A DNA stretch of 64,000 bases. Origin: Halorarum halophilum (GTDB lineage Archaea; Halobacteriota; Halobacteria; Halobacteriales; Haloferacaceae). The first letter of the stretch is position 1; the number at the start of each line of letters is the position of its first letter. The stretch lies in assembly GCF_013401515.1 (NCBI RefSeq), contig NZ_CP058529.1:62001-126000 (forward strand). The letters run 5' to 3'. This document shows positions 41,972 to 51,348 of this stretch, in pieces. The notes beneath the pieces were generated by a model. The model saw only the letters and a program-made list of their open reading frames with translations. It ran no database searches and had not been told where the DNA came from. The position numbers were made by a program, and so were the translations under genes.

Positions 41972-44900
41972 ATGACCGAGCCGGACGCGTCCGAGCGCCC
42001 GGTCGCGGGCCTGGCGGACCCCGCGGACGAGCGCTCGAACTGTGGTGTAGGTGCCGTCGTCGACCTCGACGGCGGTCGCTCGCACGCTGTAGTATCGGAT
42101 GGTATCGAACTCCTGGAGAACCTCGAACATCGGGGGGCGACCGGGGCTGAACCGAACACTGGCGACGGGGCGGGCGTCATGCTCCAGCGACCCGACGGCT
42201 TCTTCGAGGCGGTCGTCGGCGACCTGCCGGACACGTACGCGGTCGGATCGCTGTTCATGCCGACCGACGGGGACGTACGCGCCGAGCTACGGGAACTGTT
42301 CGAGACGACTCTGGCTGAGTACGACGTCGAGACGGTCGCGTGGCGCGAGGTGCCGACGGACGCCGAGGCGGCGGACCTCGGCGAGACGGCGTTGGAATCC
42401 GAGCCGTCCGTCTGGCAGGCGTTCGTCGCGCCGGGCGAGGGGGTCCCGACTGAGGACTTCGACCGACGGCTCTATGTCGCCCGTCGGGCGCTGGAGACCG
42501 CGGCCGACGACGTCGAGGGGGCCGGCAGGTTCTACGTCTGCTCGCTCGACCGCGAACGGCTCGTCTACAAGGGCCTGCTGAAGGCGAGCCAGCTCCCGGC
42601 GTACTACCCTGACCTCCGCGACGAGCGGCTGGAGTCGGGCGTCGCGCTGGTCCACGCGCGGTTCTCGACGAACACGCTCGGCGCGTGGCACCTCGCGCAC
42701 CCGTACCGCAACGTCGTCCACAACGGCGAGTTCAACACCATCCGGGGCAACGTGAACTGGATGCGCGCCCGCGAGGCCGACCTCTCGGGCGGCGGCTTCA
42801 CCGACGGGGAGCTCGATGCGGTCACGCCGGTCGTCTCCGACCCGGACCAGTCCGACACCGCCTCGCTGGACGAGACGCTCGACCTGTTGCTCCAGGGCGG
42901 CCGGGAGCTCCCGCACGCGCTCCGGATGCTCATCCCCGAGGCGTACCGTCGCGACGAGGCGATGAGCGAGGAGCGGCACGAGTTCTACGAGTTCCACGCC
43001 TCGCTCGTCGAGCCGTGGGACGGCCCGGCGCTCGTCATCGGCTTCGACGGCGAGCGCGTCGCCGGGGTGCTCGACCGAAACGGCCTGCGCCCATGCCGAT
43101 ACGACGTGACGACCGACGACCGGCTGGTGATGGCCAGCGAGGTCGGGGCGCTCGACCACGAGCCGAGCGAGGTGCGAGAGCGCGGTCGGCTCCAGCCGGG
43201 TGAGGTGTTCGTCGCCGACCGGGAGCGGGGCGAGGTCGTCCCCGACGAGGCGGTCTTCGCGGACCTGACCGACGACAAGTACGGCGAGTGGGTCGACGCG
43301 GAACAGCGCGACCTGGGCGACGTGGCCGCCGAGGACGCCCCCGAGGTCTCCGGTGATCTACGGGGCCTCCAGGCGGCGTTCGGCTACACGACCGACCAGC
43401 TGAACCACCTCATCGAGCCGATGTCGAAGGAGGGGAAGGACCCCGTCGGCTCGATGGGCGACGACACGCCGCTGTCGGTGCTCTCGGAGTACAACCGGCC
43501 GCTGTTCACGTACTTCAAGCAGCTGTTCGCGCAGGTGTCGAACCCGCCGATCGACTACATCCGTGAGGAGCTGGTCACCTCGCTGGAGGCCCGGCTCGGC
43601 CCCCAGCGGAACCTCCTCGGCGAGTCGCCGGAGCACGCCCAGCAGGTCGTCTGCGACTCGCCCATCCTGACCGAGGCGGAGGCTGCCGGGTTCCGCGACC
43701 TCGAAGCGCGGACCGACGGGGACCTCTCGTCGACCACGCTCGACACGACGTTCGACCCCGACGCGGACCTGGAGGCGGCCGTCGCCGCGCTCCGCGACGG
43801 GGCGGTCGCGGCCGTACGCGACGGCGCGGACGTGCTCGTGCTCTCGGATCGGACGGTCGACGCCGAGCACGCGCCGATCCCGAGCCTGCTCGCCACGGCG
43901 GCGGTCCACCACGCGCTGGTCCGCGAGGGGCTGCGCTCCCGCTGCGGGCTGGTCGTGGAGTCCGGCGACCCGCGCGAGGTCCACTACGTCGCCACCCTCG
44001 TCGGCTACGGCGCCGGCGCCGTGTGCCCGTACCTCGCCTACGAGACCGTGCGCGACCTCGTCGCCGGCCCCGACGGCGCCGACGAGGTGGAGGCGCTCGC
44101 GAGCTACCGCGCGGCGCTCGAACAGGGCCTCCTGAAGACGATGGCGAAGATGGGCATCTCGACCGTGGAATCGTACCGCGGCGCCCAGATCTTCGAGGCC
44201 GTCGGGCTCGACTCCGACTTCGTCCGCGAGTACTTCGAGGGGACCGAGATCCGCACGGAGGGAATCGGCATCGCGGAGATCGCCGCCGACGTCCGCGAGC
44301 GCCACCGGGTCGGCTTCGGCGAGGACCCGACGCTCGAGACCCACGGCGAGTACGAGAACCGCTCCTCGGGCATCCGCCACGGCTGGAACCCCCACTCGGT
44401 GCGCGACCTCCAGGCGGCCGTCCGCGGAGGCGACCGCGAGAAGTGGGACTCGTTCGCCGAGCAGGTGAACGACGCCGAGCACCCGGCCGAACTGCGGAAC
44501 CTCCTCGCGTTCGACTCCGACCGCGACCCCGTCCCGCTGGAGGAGGTCGAACCGGTCGGCGAGATCGCGAAGCGGTTCACCACGGCCGCGATGAGCCTCG
44601 GGAGCCTCTCGCCGGAGGCCCACGAGAACAACTCGATCGCCATGCGCCGGCTCGGCGGCAAGTCGAACACCGGCGAGGGCGGTGAGCCGCCCGAGCGGTT
44701 CGGGACCGAGCGGGAGTGCGACGTGAAGCAGGTCGCCTCCGGCCGGTTCGGCGTCACCGCGGAGTACCTCGCGAGCGCCGACGAACTCCAGATCAAGATG
44801 GCGCAGGGCTCCAAGCCCGGCGAGGGCGGTCACCTCCCCGGTGCGAAGGTGAACGAGTACATCGCGCACGTCCGCTGTTCGACCCCGGGCGTCGGGCTCA

Positions 44901-46504
44901 TCTCGCCGCCCCCGCAACACGACATCTACTCCATCGAGGACCTGAAGCAGCTCATCCACGACCTGAAGTCCGCCAACCCGGAGGCCGACGTCAACGTGAA
45001 GCTCGTCTCGGAGGCCGGTATCGGCACCATCGCGGCGGGCGTCGCGAAGGCCGAGGCCGACGTAGTACACGTGTCCGGTCACTCCGGCGGCACCGGCGCG
45101 TCGCCGAAGACGAGCATCAAGAACGCTGGCCTCCCGTGGGAACTCGGCCTCGCGGAGACGAACCAGATGCTCCGCGCGACGGGGCTGCGCGACCGCATCC
45201 GCGTCGCCGTCGACGGCGGGATGAAGACCGGCCGCGACGTCGCGGTCGGCGCGCTGCTCGGGGCCGAGGAATTCTCCTTCGGCACCGGGGCGCTGGTCTC
45301 CTCGGGCTGCGTGATGGCCCGCCAGTGCCACCAGAACACCTGCCCGGTGGGCGTCGCCACCCAGCGTGACGACCTCCGCGAGCGGTTCCCCGGCGAACCC
45401 GAGCACGTCATCAACTTCATGACGTTCATCGCGGGGGAGCTCCGCGAGATCATGGCCGACCTCGGCTTCCGTACCGTCGAGGAGATGATCGGCCGGCCGG
45501 ACGTCCTGGCCCAGCGCGACGACCTGGAGGGGAAGGCGGCCCACCTCGACCTCTCGACCGTGCTCGCGGATCCCGCGCACGGCGCACGGACGAAGGTGCG
45601 CGAACAGGACCACCGTGACGTCGCCGAGGGGATCGACTGGGAGCTCATCGACGAGGCCGAGGAGGCGATCTCGGCCGGCGAGCCCGTCGCCCTCTCGCGC
45701 ACGCTCCGGAACACGGACCGCGCGGTCGGCGCGACGCTCTCGAACCGCATCGCCCGCGAACACGGTGGAGAGGGCCTCCCGCGGGACACCGTCAGCCTGG
45801 ACTTCGACGGCACCGCCGGCCAGTCGTTCGGCGCGTTCCTCGCGGGCGGCGTCACCGCCAGCCTCACCGGCGCGGCGAACGACTACGTCGGCAAGGGGCT
45901 CTCGGGCGGTACCGTCTCGATCGAGACGCCCGCGGACGCCGCGTTCGACCCGACCGAGAACGTCCTCGTCGGCAACGTCGCGCTGTACGGCGCGACGAGC
46001 GGAGAGGCGTACGTCAACGGCGTCGCAGGCGAACGCTTCGCCGTCCGCAACTCCGGCGCGAAGGCGGTCGTCGAGGGGCTCGGCGACCACGGCTGCGAGT
46101 ACATGACCGGCGGCGTCGTCGCCGTCCTCGGCGACACCGGGCGGAACTTCGGCGCCGGCATGTCAGGCGGCGTCGCGTACGTGTACGACCCGGACGACGA
46201 GTTCGGCGCGAAGGTGAACCGCGGCATGGTGTCGCTGTCCGAGGACCTCACCGAGGCGGACGAGGCGATGCTCCGCCGACTGGTCGAGAACCACCTCGCC
46301 CACACCGGGAGCGAGCGGGCGGCGGACCTGCTTGAGAACTGGTCGGAGTCCGTCGGGGAGTTCGTCCGCGTGCTCCCGGACGCCTACGCACAGGTCATCG
46401 CGGAGGGCCGCGGCGACGACGTCCGCGAGCAACTCCCCGAGGCCGCCGGCGGCGAGGATGCGGTTTCGAGCTTCGAGCGCGGTGCCGTCTCCGGCGACGA
46501 CTGA
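41972..46504 (+). CDS. gltB: Glutamate synthase large subunit (GltB)
   Basis: Makes two glutamates from glutamine and 2-oxoglutarate. The 1510-residue protein has an N-terminal glutaminase domain whose nucleophile Cys24 (SNCGVGAVVDLDGG) follows a short propeptide, a central domain, the FMN-binding synthase barrel (KPGEGGHLPGAKV, SGHSGGTGASPKTSIKNAG), the 3Fe-4S cysteines 1113, 1119 and 1124 (CVMARQCHQNTCPVG), and the C-terminal right-handed beta-helix with Gly repeats. No small gltD subunit is nearby, so electrons may come from ferredoxin or a distant partner. The Fe-S cluster is conserved in both types. Confidence 0.96.
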   Translation: MTEPDASERPVAGLADPADERSNCGVGAVVDLDGGRSHAVVSDGIELLENLEHRGATGAEPNTGDGAGVMLQRPDGFFEAVVGDLPDTYAVGSLFMPTDGDVRAELRELFETTLAEYDVETVAWREVPTDAEAADLGETALESEPSVWQAFVAPGEGVPTEDFDRRLYVARRALETAADDVEGAGRFYVCSLDRERLVYKGLLKASQLPAYYPDLRDERLESGVALVHARFSTNTLGAWHLAHPYRNVVHNGEFNTIRGNVNWMRAREADLSGGGFTDGELDAVTPVVSDPDQSDTASLDETLDLLLQGGRELPHALRMLIPEAYRRDEAMSEERHEFYEFHASLVEPWDGPALVIGFDGERVAGVLDRNGLRPCRYDVTTDDRLVMASEVGALDHEPSEVRERGRLQPGEVFVADRERGEVVPDEAVFADLTDDKYGEWVDAEQRDLGDVAAEDAPEVSGDLRGLQAAFGYTTDQLNHLIEPMSKEGKDPVGSMGDDTPLSVLSEYNRPLFTYFKQLFAQVSNPPIDYIREELVTSLEARLGPQRNLLGESPEHAQQVVCDSPILTEAEAAGFRDLEARTDGDLSSTTLDTTFDPDADLEAAVAALRDGAVAAVRDGADVLVLSDRTVDAEHAPIPSLLATAAVHHALVREGLRSRCGLVVESGDPREVHYVATLVGYGAGAVCPYLAYETVRDLVAGPDGADEVEALASYRAALEQGLLKTMAKMGISTVESYRGAQIFEAVGLDSDFVREYFEGTEIRTEGIGIAEIAADVRERHRVGFGEDPTLETHGEYENRSSGIRHGWNPHSVRDLQAAVRGGDREKWDSFAEQVNDAEHPAELRNLLAFDSDRDPVPLEEVEPVGEIAKRFTTAAMSLGSLSPEAHENNSIAMRRLGGKSNTGEGGEPPERFGTERECDVKQVASGRFGVTAEYLASADELQIKMAQGSKPGEGGHLPGAKVNEYIAHVRCSTPGVGLISPPPQHDIYSIEDLKQLIHDLKSANPEADVNVKLVSEAGIGTIAAGVAKAEADVVHVSGHSGGTGASPKTSIKNAGLPWELGLAETNQMLRATGLRDRIRVAVDGGMKTGRDVAVGALLGAEEFSFGTGALVSSGCVMARQCHQNTCPVGVATQRDDLRERFPGEPEHVINFMTFIAGELREIMADLGFRTVEEMIGRPDVLAQRDDLEGKAAHLDLSTVLADPAHGARTKVREQDHRDVAEGIDWELIDEAEEAISAGEPVALSRTLRNTDRAVGATLSNRIAREHGGEGLPRDTVSLDFDGTAGQSFGAFLAGGVTASLTGAANDYVGKGLSGGTVSIETPADAAFDPTENVLVGNVALYGATSGEAYVNGVAGERFAVRNSGAKAVVEGLGDHGCEYMTGGVVAVLGDTGRNFGAGMSGGVAYVYDPDDEFGAKVNRGMVSLSEDLTEADEAMLRRLVENHLAHTGSERAADLLENWSESVGEFVRVLPDAYAQVIAEGRGDDVREQLPEAAGGEDAVSSFERGAVSGDD

Positions 46505-46589
46505 CCGGTCGCGACGTCGCCGGTTTTCTGACGACGGGGAAAACAGGAACACTTAGCCCCGCCCCTGCTGACCCACATCAACGACAAGG

Positions 46590-47402
46590 ATGCCCGAGTT
46601 CAACCCCTTCTTCTCCGACCTCCGAAGCCGGATCCGCAGCAAGGACACCGTCGTCTCCGTCGGCCTCGACGCGGACCTGAAGAAGATCCCCGAGCACCTG
46701 CTCGAGAAGGACCTCCCGCGCTGGGCGTTCAACCGCCGTATCATCGACGCCACGCACGAGTACGCCGCCTGCTACAAGCCGAACGTCGCCTTCTACGAGG
46801 ACGCCGACGGCTGGCGGTCGCTCCGCGAGACCATCGCCTACGCGGAGGGGAAGGACGTGCCCGTCCTGCTCGACGCCAAGCGGGCCGACATCGGCAACAC
46901 GGCGCGCAAGTACGCCGAGCTGCTCGACCACGCCGACGCCATCACCGTCAACCCGTACATGGGCCGCGACTCGCTCTCGCCGTTCCTCTCCCGCCGCGAC
47001 AAGGGCGTGTTCGTCCTCTGCCGGACCTCCAACCCGGGCGGCGCCGACCTCCAGGACCTCGAACTCGACTCTGGGGAGCCGCTGTACCGCCGGGTCGCCG
47101 CGCTCGCGGACGTGTGGAACGAGGCCGGAAACGTCGGCCTCGTCGTCGGCGCGACGACGCCCGACGAGCTGGAGGAGCTTCGCGAGGAGGTGCCCGACCT
47201 CCCGTTCCTCGTCCCCGGCGTCGGCGCGCAGGGCGGGGACGCCGAGGCGGCGGTTGAGTTCGGACTGGCCGACGGCGTTGGTCTCGTCAACTCCTCGCGG
47301 GGCATCATCTTCGCCGGCGCCGAGGCGGGCGAGGAGTTCGCGACCGTCGCCGGGCAGGCGGCGAAGCGACTGCGCGACCGGCTCAACCGACATCGCGAGT
47401 AA
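46590..47402 (+). CDS. pyrF: Orotidine-5'-phosphate decarboxylase
   Basis: Last step of de novo UMP synthesis. The 270-residue TIM-barrel enzyme has VSVGLDADLKKIP near the start, the catalytic LLDAKRADIGNT at 93-104 (Asp95, Lys97, Asp100), NPYMGRDSLSPF, and the phosphate-gripper region VPGVGAQGGDAEAA, of the long (type 2, about 270-residue) class used by haloarchaea. ACTTAGC about 35 bases upstream suggests a very short leader. A convergent zinc finger gene follows 15 bases later. Confidence 0.94.
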   Translation: MPEFNPFFSDLRSRIRSKDTVVSVGLDADLKKIPEHLLEKDLPRWAFNRRIIDATHEYAACYKPNVAFYEDADGWRSLRETIAYAEGKDVPVLLDAKRADIGNTARKYAELLDHADAITVNPYMGRDSLSPFLSRRDKGVFVLCRTSNPGGADLQDLELDSGEPLYRRVAALADVWNEAGNVGLVVGATTPDELEELREEVPDLPFLVPGVGAQGGDAEAAVEFGLADGVGLVNSSRGIIFAGAEAGEEFATVAGQAAKRLRDRLNRHRE

Positions 47403-47417
47403 CCCTTCCGGGATAGC

Positions 47418-47654
47418 TCACTCCGAGGTCGGGTTCGGTTCGTCGTCCGCTCCCGGGGCGACGTCGTCGGCCCCTTCGACGACGTCCTCCGCCCCCTCGG
47501 CGACGTCGCCGCCCCCGCGTGCCGTGCGGGCGCAGTTGAGACAGAAGCCAACGTCGTCGTCGTAGTGGTCCTCGCACACGACGGCCCCGCAGTTGTCACA
47601 CGTGAATCGAGCCTCCTTCGCCTCGCAGATCTGGCAGAGTTCGCTGACACTCAT
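47418..47654 (-). CDS. Small B-box/HIT-like zinc finger protein
   Basis: A 78-residue protein with eight potential zinc ligands: Cys at 7, 10, 19, 22, 27, 38 and 41 and His30 (CQIC, CDNC, CEDH, CLNC), an arrangement of a cross-brace zinc finger of the B-box/HIT type, enough for two zincs. The C-terminal half is acidic and low-complexity (GAEDVVEGADDVAPGADD) and probably disordered. Such small zinc fingers are common in haloarchaea and often act in protein or nucleic-acid interactions. Partner unknown. Confidence 0.8.
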   Translation of the reverse strand: MSVSELCQICEAKEARFTCDNCGAVVCEDHYDDDVGFCLNCARTARGGGDVAEGAEDVVEGADDVAPGADDEPNPTSE

Positions 47655-47752
47655 TGCTGGTCCCTGTCCACGTTCGCCACCCGTTCCCTTCAGGCCTCTG
47701 GCGGCGACCCCGGACGCGCGGGGTTTACGGTCGCGGAACGCCGAGTGACGCC

Positions 47753-48274
47753 GTGGACCGCGATCCGCTGCTGCTGGGGCTCGCCGCCGTCTTCGCCGGC
47801 ATCTCCGTCCTGATGGGCGTGCTGGCGTTCGACTCCTCGCTGTTCCTGTTAGTCGTGGCGCTCCCGTTCGGGGTCGTGTCGTACATCCTCTGGGAGCACG
47901 CCACCGGCCGCCTCGCCCAGCGGGTCCGCGAGTCGGACGTCAGCGCGGGTGACCACGCCGACGCGGGCCGCGGCCCCCGGGCATCCCGATCGCGATTCGG
48001 TCGCGAGGCGAGACAGCGGGCGCGGAACGGGCGGGGACGCGAGGGGAGGGCGCGGGGCCCGGGCGGGAGCGGCGGTCCCACCGGGTCGCCCGCGATGGAT
48101 CCCGGGATGGTGCCCGCCGAGGCGTATCGGGAACTCGACCTGTCGCCGGACGCCTCGCAGGCGGACGTGAAGCGGGCGTACCGCGAGCGGGTGAAGGAGG
48201 CCCACCCGGATTCGGGCGGCGACGAGGAGGAGTTCAAGCGCGTGAACCGCGCGTACGACACGCTGAAGGAGTGA
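47753..48274 (+). CDS. Membrane-anchored J-domain (DnaJ-like) protein
   Basis: A 173-residue type III J-protein. Two membrane segments at about residues 6-25 and 29-45 (LLLGLAAVFAGISVLMGVLA; LFLLVVALPFGVVSYIL), a basic Arg/Gly-rich linker, then a C-terminal J domain with the HPD motif (KEAHPDSGGD) and AYRELDLSPDASQADVKRAY. It should bring DnaK to the membrane. GTG 47,753 was chosen because GTTTACGG lies about 27 bases upstream; a longer open frame adds only shadow sequence. Confidence 0.8.
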   Translation: MDRDPLLLGLAAVFAGISVLMGVLAFDSSLFLLVVALPFGVVSYILWEHATGRLAQRVRESDVSAGDHADAGRGPRASRSRFGREARQRARNGRGREGRARGPGGSGGPTGSPAMDPGMVPAEAYRELDLSPDASQADVKRAYRERVKEAHPDSGGDEEEFKRVNRAYDTLKE

Positions 48275-48353
48275 TCCGGTTCTCGACCCGGGATTCGGCG
48301 AGTTCCCAGGCGGAAATACATTCTCATAACTTACGGAGAAGTATGCTATCACG

Positions 48354-48410
48354 TATCTATATTAGTTTATTACCCAACACGTCGAAGATGTGTGTAAGGA
48401 GGAATTTAGC
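48354..48410 (+). promoter_or_regulatory. doxX promoter and strong Shine-Dalgarno
   Basis: TATCTATATTAGTTTATT at 48,354-48,371 is the AT-rich promoter; transcription should start near 48,388. AAGGAGG (48,396-48,402) lies eight bases before the ATG at 48,411, an almost perfect ribosome-binding site. This decides the start against the earlier in-frame ATG at 48,390. Confidence 0.7.
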
Positions 48411-48989
48411 ATGGCAACATCCGCTTCCATCGATACCAGCAACACCTTCGAGAGCACCGTCGCCGGCCGGACCGTCCGCGCCCGAGCACACAGCCTCAGC
48501 GCGTGGTTCGTCCTCTCGCTTCGGCTCATGATGGGCGCCGCGTTCCTCTGGGCCGGCTGGACGAAGCTGCCATTCGTCGCGGGGGAGGCGTTCGACGCGA
48601 CCGGCTACCTCCGCTTCGCGACCGTCGCGAACGGCAGCCCCCTCGCCGATGCGTTCGTCGCGATGTCGAACGTCCCGTGGCTGATGACCGTCGCCAACGT
48701 CGCGGTACCGTGGGGGGAACTCCTCCTCGGGCTCGGGCTCCTCGTGGGCGCGTTCACTCGTCTCGCCTCGTTCTTCGGCGCGCTGCTCATGGCGACGTTC
48801 TACCTCGGGAACTGGAGCGTCGAACACGGCGTGATCAACGGTGACTTCGCGTACATGCTCGTGTTCCTCGCGGTCGCCGCGTTCGGCGCCGGGCGGATCC
48901 TCGGGCTCGACGCGTACATCGAGAACTACGAGGTGGGCGGCGTTCCCCTGCTGGAGCGCTACCCCGTCCTCGAGTACGTCCTCGGCTGA
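48411..48989 (+). CDS. DoxX family membrane protein
   Basis: A 192-residue inner-membrane protein with four hydrophobic segments. The DoxX core begins ARAHSLSAWFVLSLRLMMGA and has AAFLWAGWTKLPFVAGEAF, typical of the DoxX/DoxD fold. Some relatives belong to quinol-oxidising thiosulfate pathways or redox stress systems; here nothing nearby indicates a partner. It has a Shine-Dalgarno site, unlike most genes in the window. A 40-base polypyrimidine run follows 11 bases after its stop. Confidence 0.85.
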   Translation: MATSASIDTSNTFESTVAGRTVRARAHSLSAWFVLSLRLMMGAAFLWAGWTKLPFVAGEAFDATGYLRFATVANGSPLADAFVAMSNVPWLMTVANVAVPWGELLLGLGLLVGAFTRLASFFGALLMATFYLGNWSVEHGVINGDFAYMLVFLAVAAFGAGRILGLDAYIENYEVGGVPLLERYPVLEYVLG

Positions 48990-49000
48990 ACGACCTCGGA

Positions 49001-49040
49001 CCCTTCTTCCTCTCCTTCCTCTTCTCTCTCCTCTCCCTCC
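49001..49040 (+). terminator. 40-base pure polypyrimidine tract, likely terminator of doxX
   Basis: All 40 bases are C or T with repeated TCT/CTTC words. Archaeal termination uses U-rich or pyrimidine-rich ends that aCPSF1 acts on; this tract sits directly after doxX. An unbroken run this long is conspicuous in 70% GC DNA. Confidence 0.5.
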
Positions 49041-49149
49041 GCGAATCGATACACGATATCGGCGGTCCAGCCGGTAGGCCCCGGTTACACGCGGTAAACA
49101 TCCTGTTTCGTGAAAAACGTTATACTCGCCGAACGCTGACTCCCCGGCA

Positions 49150-50775
49150 ATGAGCGCTGACCGAGCCGCGCTCGAGCACGCCATCGAGCGCGGCGAGGAG
49201 GACGGCGGCTACATCGAGTTCAAGACCCGCCTCTCCAAGGACGTTCACCTAGCGGACGGCCGCCTGGAGAGTCTCGCCGCACAACTGCGCCACCGAGTCC
49301 TCTCGGGGGACGGCGAGGCGCTGTACGTTGTCGGCGTCACGGACGACGGCGGCATCGCCGGCATCTCGCCGGACTCGTTCTCCGAGACGATGGACGTGCT
49401 CTCCCTGCTGGCCGAGGAGGCCGAGGCGCACATCCACGACGTGGAGACCTGGAGCGCCGGCTCCGGTCCCGCCGACGAGGAAGGGCTGGTCGGCCTGGCG
49501 ACCGTTCGCGAGGGCGCGATGCTGGAGACCGACGACGAGCACATCGTCGTGGGCACGGCCGGCCACGTCGACCACGGCAAGTCCACGCTCGTCGGGTCGC
49601 TCGTCACCGGCGAGGCCGACGACGGCGAGGGCGGCACCCGGTCGTTCCTCGACGTCCAGCCCCACGAGGTCGAGCGCGGGCTGTCGGCGGACCTCTCGTA
49701 CGCGGTGTACGGCTTCGACGACGAGGGGCAGGTCCGGATGGACAACCCCCATCGGAAGTCCGACCGGGCCCGCGTCGTGCAGGAGGCCGACCGGCTGGTC
49801 TCGTTCGTCGACACCGTCGGCCACGAGCCGTGGCTCCGGACGACGATCCGCGGGCTGGTCGGCCAGAAACTCGACTACGGCCTGCTCGTCGTCGCCGCCG
49901 ACGACGGGCCGACGAAGACCACCCGCGAGCACCTCGGCATCCTGCTCGCGATGGACCTCCCGACCATCGTGGCGCTGACGAAGGTCGACGCGGTCACCGA
50001 CGAGCGCGCCGCCGAGGTCGAACGCGAGGTCGAGTCGATGCTCCGGGACGTCGGCCAGACCCCGCTCCGCGCCGAGCGACACGGCGTCCGGACGGCGGTC
50101 GAGGAGATCGGCGACGGCGTCGTCCCGGTGTTCTCCACCTCTGCGGTGACCCGCGAGGGGCTCGACGACCTGGACGAACTGCTGGAGGCGCTGCCCAAGC
50201 GGGCCAGCGACGCCGACGCGGAGTTCCGGATGTACGTCGACCGGACGTACGACGTGAAGGGCGTCGGCGCGGTCGCGTCGGGCACCATCCAGGCCGGAAC
50301 CGTCGAGGCGGGCGACGAACTCCTGCTCGGCCCGATGCCGGACGGCTCGTTCCGCGAGGTTGAGGTGCGCTCCATCGAGATGCACTACCACCGCGTGGAC
50401 AAGGCCCAGGCCGGCCGCATCGTCGGCATCGCGCTGAAGGGCGTCCGCGAGCGCGAGGTACAGCGCGGCATGGCGCTCGTTCCCCGGTCGGCCGACGTCC
50501 GCCCGGTCCGCTCGTTCGACGCCGAGGTGATGGTGCTCAACCACCCGACGAGGATTCAGGACGGGTACGAGCCCGTCATCCACCTCGAGACGGTGAGCGA
50601 GGCGGCGGTGTTCTCCCCCGAGGGCGGGCGGCTCCTCCCCGGGGACACCGGCGAGACGACGGTTGAGTTCAAGTTCCGACCGTACCTCGTCGAGGAGGGG
50701 CAGCGGTTCGTGTTCCGCGAGGGCCGCAGCAAGGGGGTCGGCACCGTCACCGACGTCGAGTACGCCGACGAGTGA
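49150..50775 (+). CDS. GTPBP1-like translational GTPase
   Basis: A 541-residue EF-Tu-superfamily GTPase related to eukaryotic GTPBP1/2. An N-terminal domain of about 130 residues (SKDVHLADGRLESLAAQLRH) is specific to this family. G motifs: GTAGHVDHGKST at 135-146, DTVGHEPW, and ALTKVDAV. Domains II and III follow (VDRTYDVKGVGAVASGTIQA; MALVPRSADVRPVRSF). GTPBP1 proteins act in mRNA surveillance and rescue of stalled elongation; the haloarchaeal role is unknown. Monocistronic. Confidence 0.88.
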   Translation: MSADRAALEHAIERGEEDGGYIEFKTRLSKDVHLADGRLESLAAQLRHRVLSGDGEALYVVGVTDDGGIAGISPDSFSETMDVLSLLAEEAEAHIHDVETWSAGSGPADEEGLVGLATVREGAMLETDDEHIVVGTAGHVDHGKSTLVGSLVTGEADDGEGGTRSFLDVQPHEVERGLSADLSYAVYGFDDEGQVRMDNPHRKSDRARVVQEADRLVSFVDTVGHEPWLRTTIRGLVGQKLDYGLLVVAADDGPTKTTREHLGILLAMDLPTIVALTKVDAVTDERAAEVEREVESMLRDVGQTPLRAERHGVRTAVEEIGDGVVPVFSTSAVTREGLDDLDELLEALPKRASDADAEFRMYVDRTYDVKGVGAVASGTIQAGTVEAGDELLLGPMPDGSFREVEVRSIEMHYHRVDKAQAGRIVGIALKGVREREVQRGMALVPRSADVRPVRSFDAEVMVLNHPTRIQDGYEPVIHLETVSEAAVFSPEGGRLLPGDTGETTVEFKFRPYLVEEGQRFVFREGRSKGVGTVTDVEYADE

Positions 50776-50821
50776 CGTCCGCGGATCGGTTTTTGGAACC
50801 AGAGCCGGGCCGGAGTTCGAT

Positions 50822-51334
50822 TCAGACGTACTCCGAGAGCGTCGCCGTCGGCACGTAGTCCTCCCCTCGACGCTCCGCCAGATCGAGCAGGACGAACCAG
50901 CCGAGCATCCGCTCCGCGCGGTCCGTCCAGACGCCCTCCCAGTCGTCCGTGCGGGTGCGCTCCCAGGTCGGCACGCGGTCGCGGAGCGCCTCGAACGCCT
51001 CGTCGACGGTCAGCGGATCGGTATCGTCCGCGGACGCGAGCGCATCCGCGACGTCGGTCGCGCCGTACACGCCGTCCAGGAACGACCGCCGGAGGTCGTC
51101 GACGGTCGGCGACGCTCGAACCCGCCTGAACCCCGAGGGCGTCTCCTCGGCCAGGCCGAGGGCCCGGAGGAAGGTGAGCCACGTCCGCGCGATGTCGCGG
51201 GAGCGCAGGTCGCATCGACGCATCAGCCGGGCGCAGCAGTCGTCCTCGCTCTCCGGGATCAGGGGGACCGCGGCCTGCACGTCCGTGACGAACCCCCTGT
51301 CTGCCGGCGGTTCCGGGACGAGTTTGAACTTCAT
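50822..51334 (-). CDS. Conserved haloarchaeal hypothetical protein downstream of mch
   Basis: A 170-residue soluble protein from ATG 51,332-51,334 (MKFKLVPEPP). It appears all-alpha, with DDCCARLMRRCDLRSRDIA, ARTWLTFLRALGLAEETPSG (winged-helix-like) and a second helical repeat. A double Cys (CC) with a third Cys nearby might form a site, but no known motif. Follows mch by 14 bases in the same direction, so it is likely cotranscribed. Function unknown; a DNA- or RNA-binding role is possible from the helix pattern. Confidence 0.7.
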   Translation of the reverse strand: MKFKLVPEPPADRGFVTDVQAAVPLIPESEDDCCARLMRRCDLRSRDIARTWLTFLRALGLAEETPSGFRRVRASPTVDDLRRSFLDGVYGATDVADALASADDTDPLTVDEAFEALRDRVPTWERTRTDDWEGVWTDRAERMLGWFVLLDLAERRGEDYVPTATLSEYV

Positions 51335-51348
51335 CGAACGGAACCGGT

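Noticed and set aside
43358-46090. Open antisense frame of 910 codons opposite gltB
   Set aside because: Arg/Val/Glu-rich shadow of gltB, with no start context or motifs.
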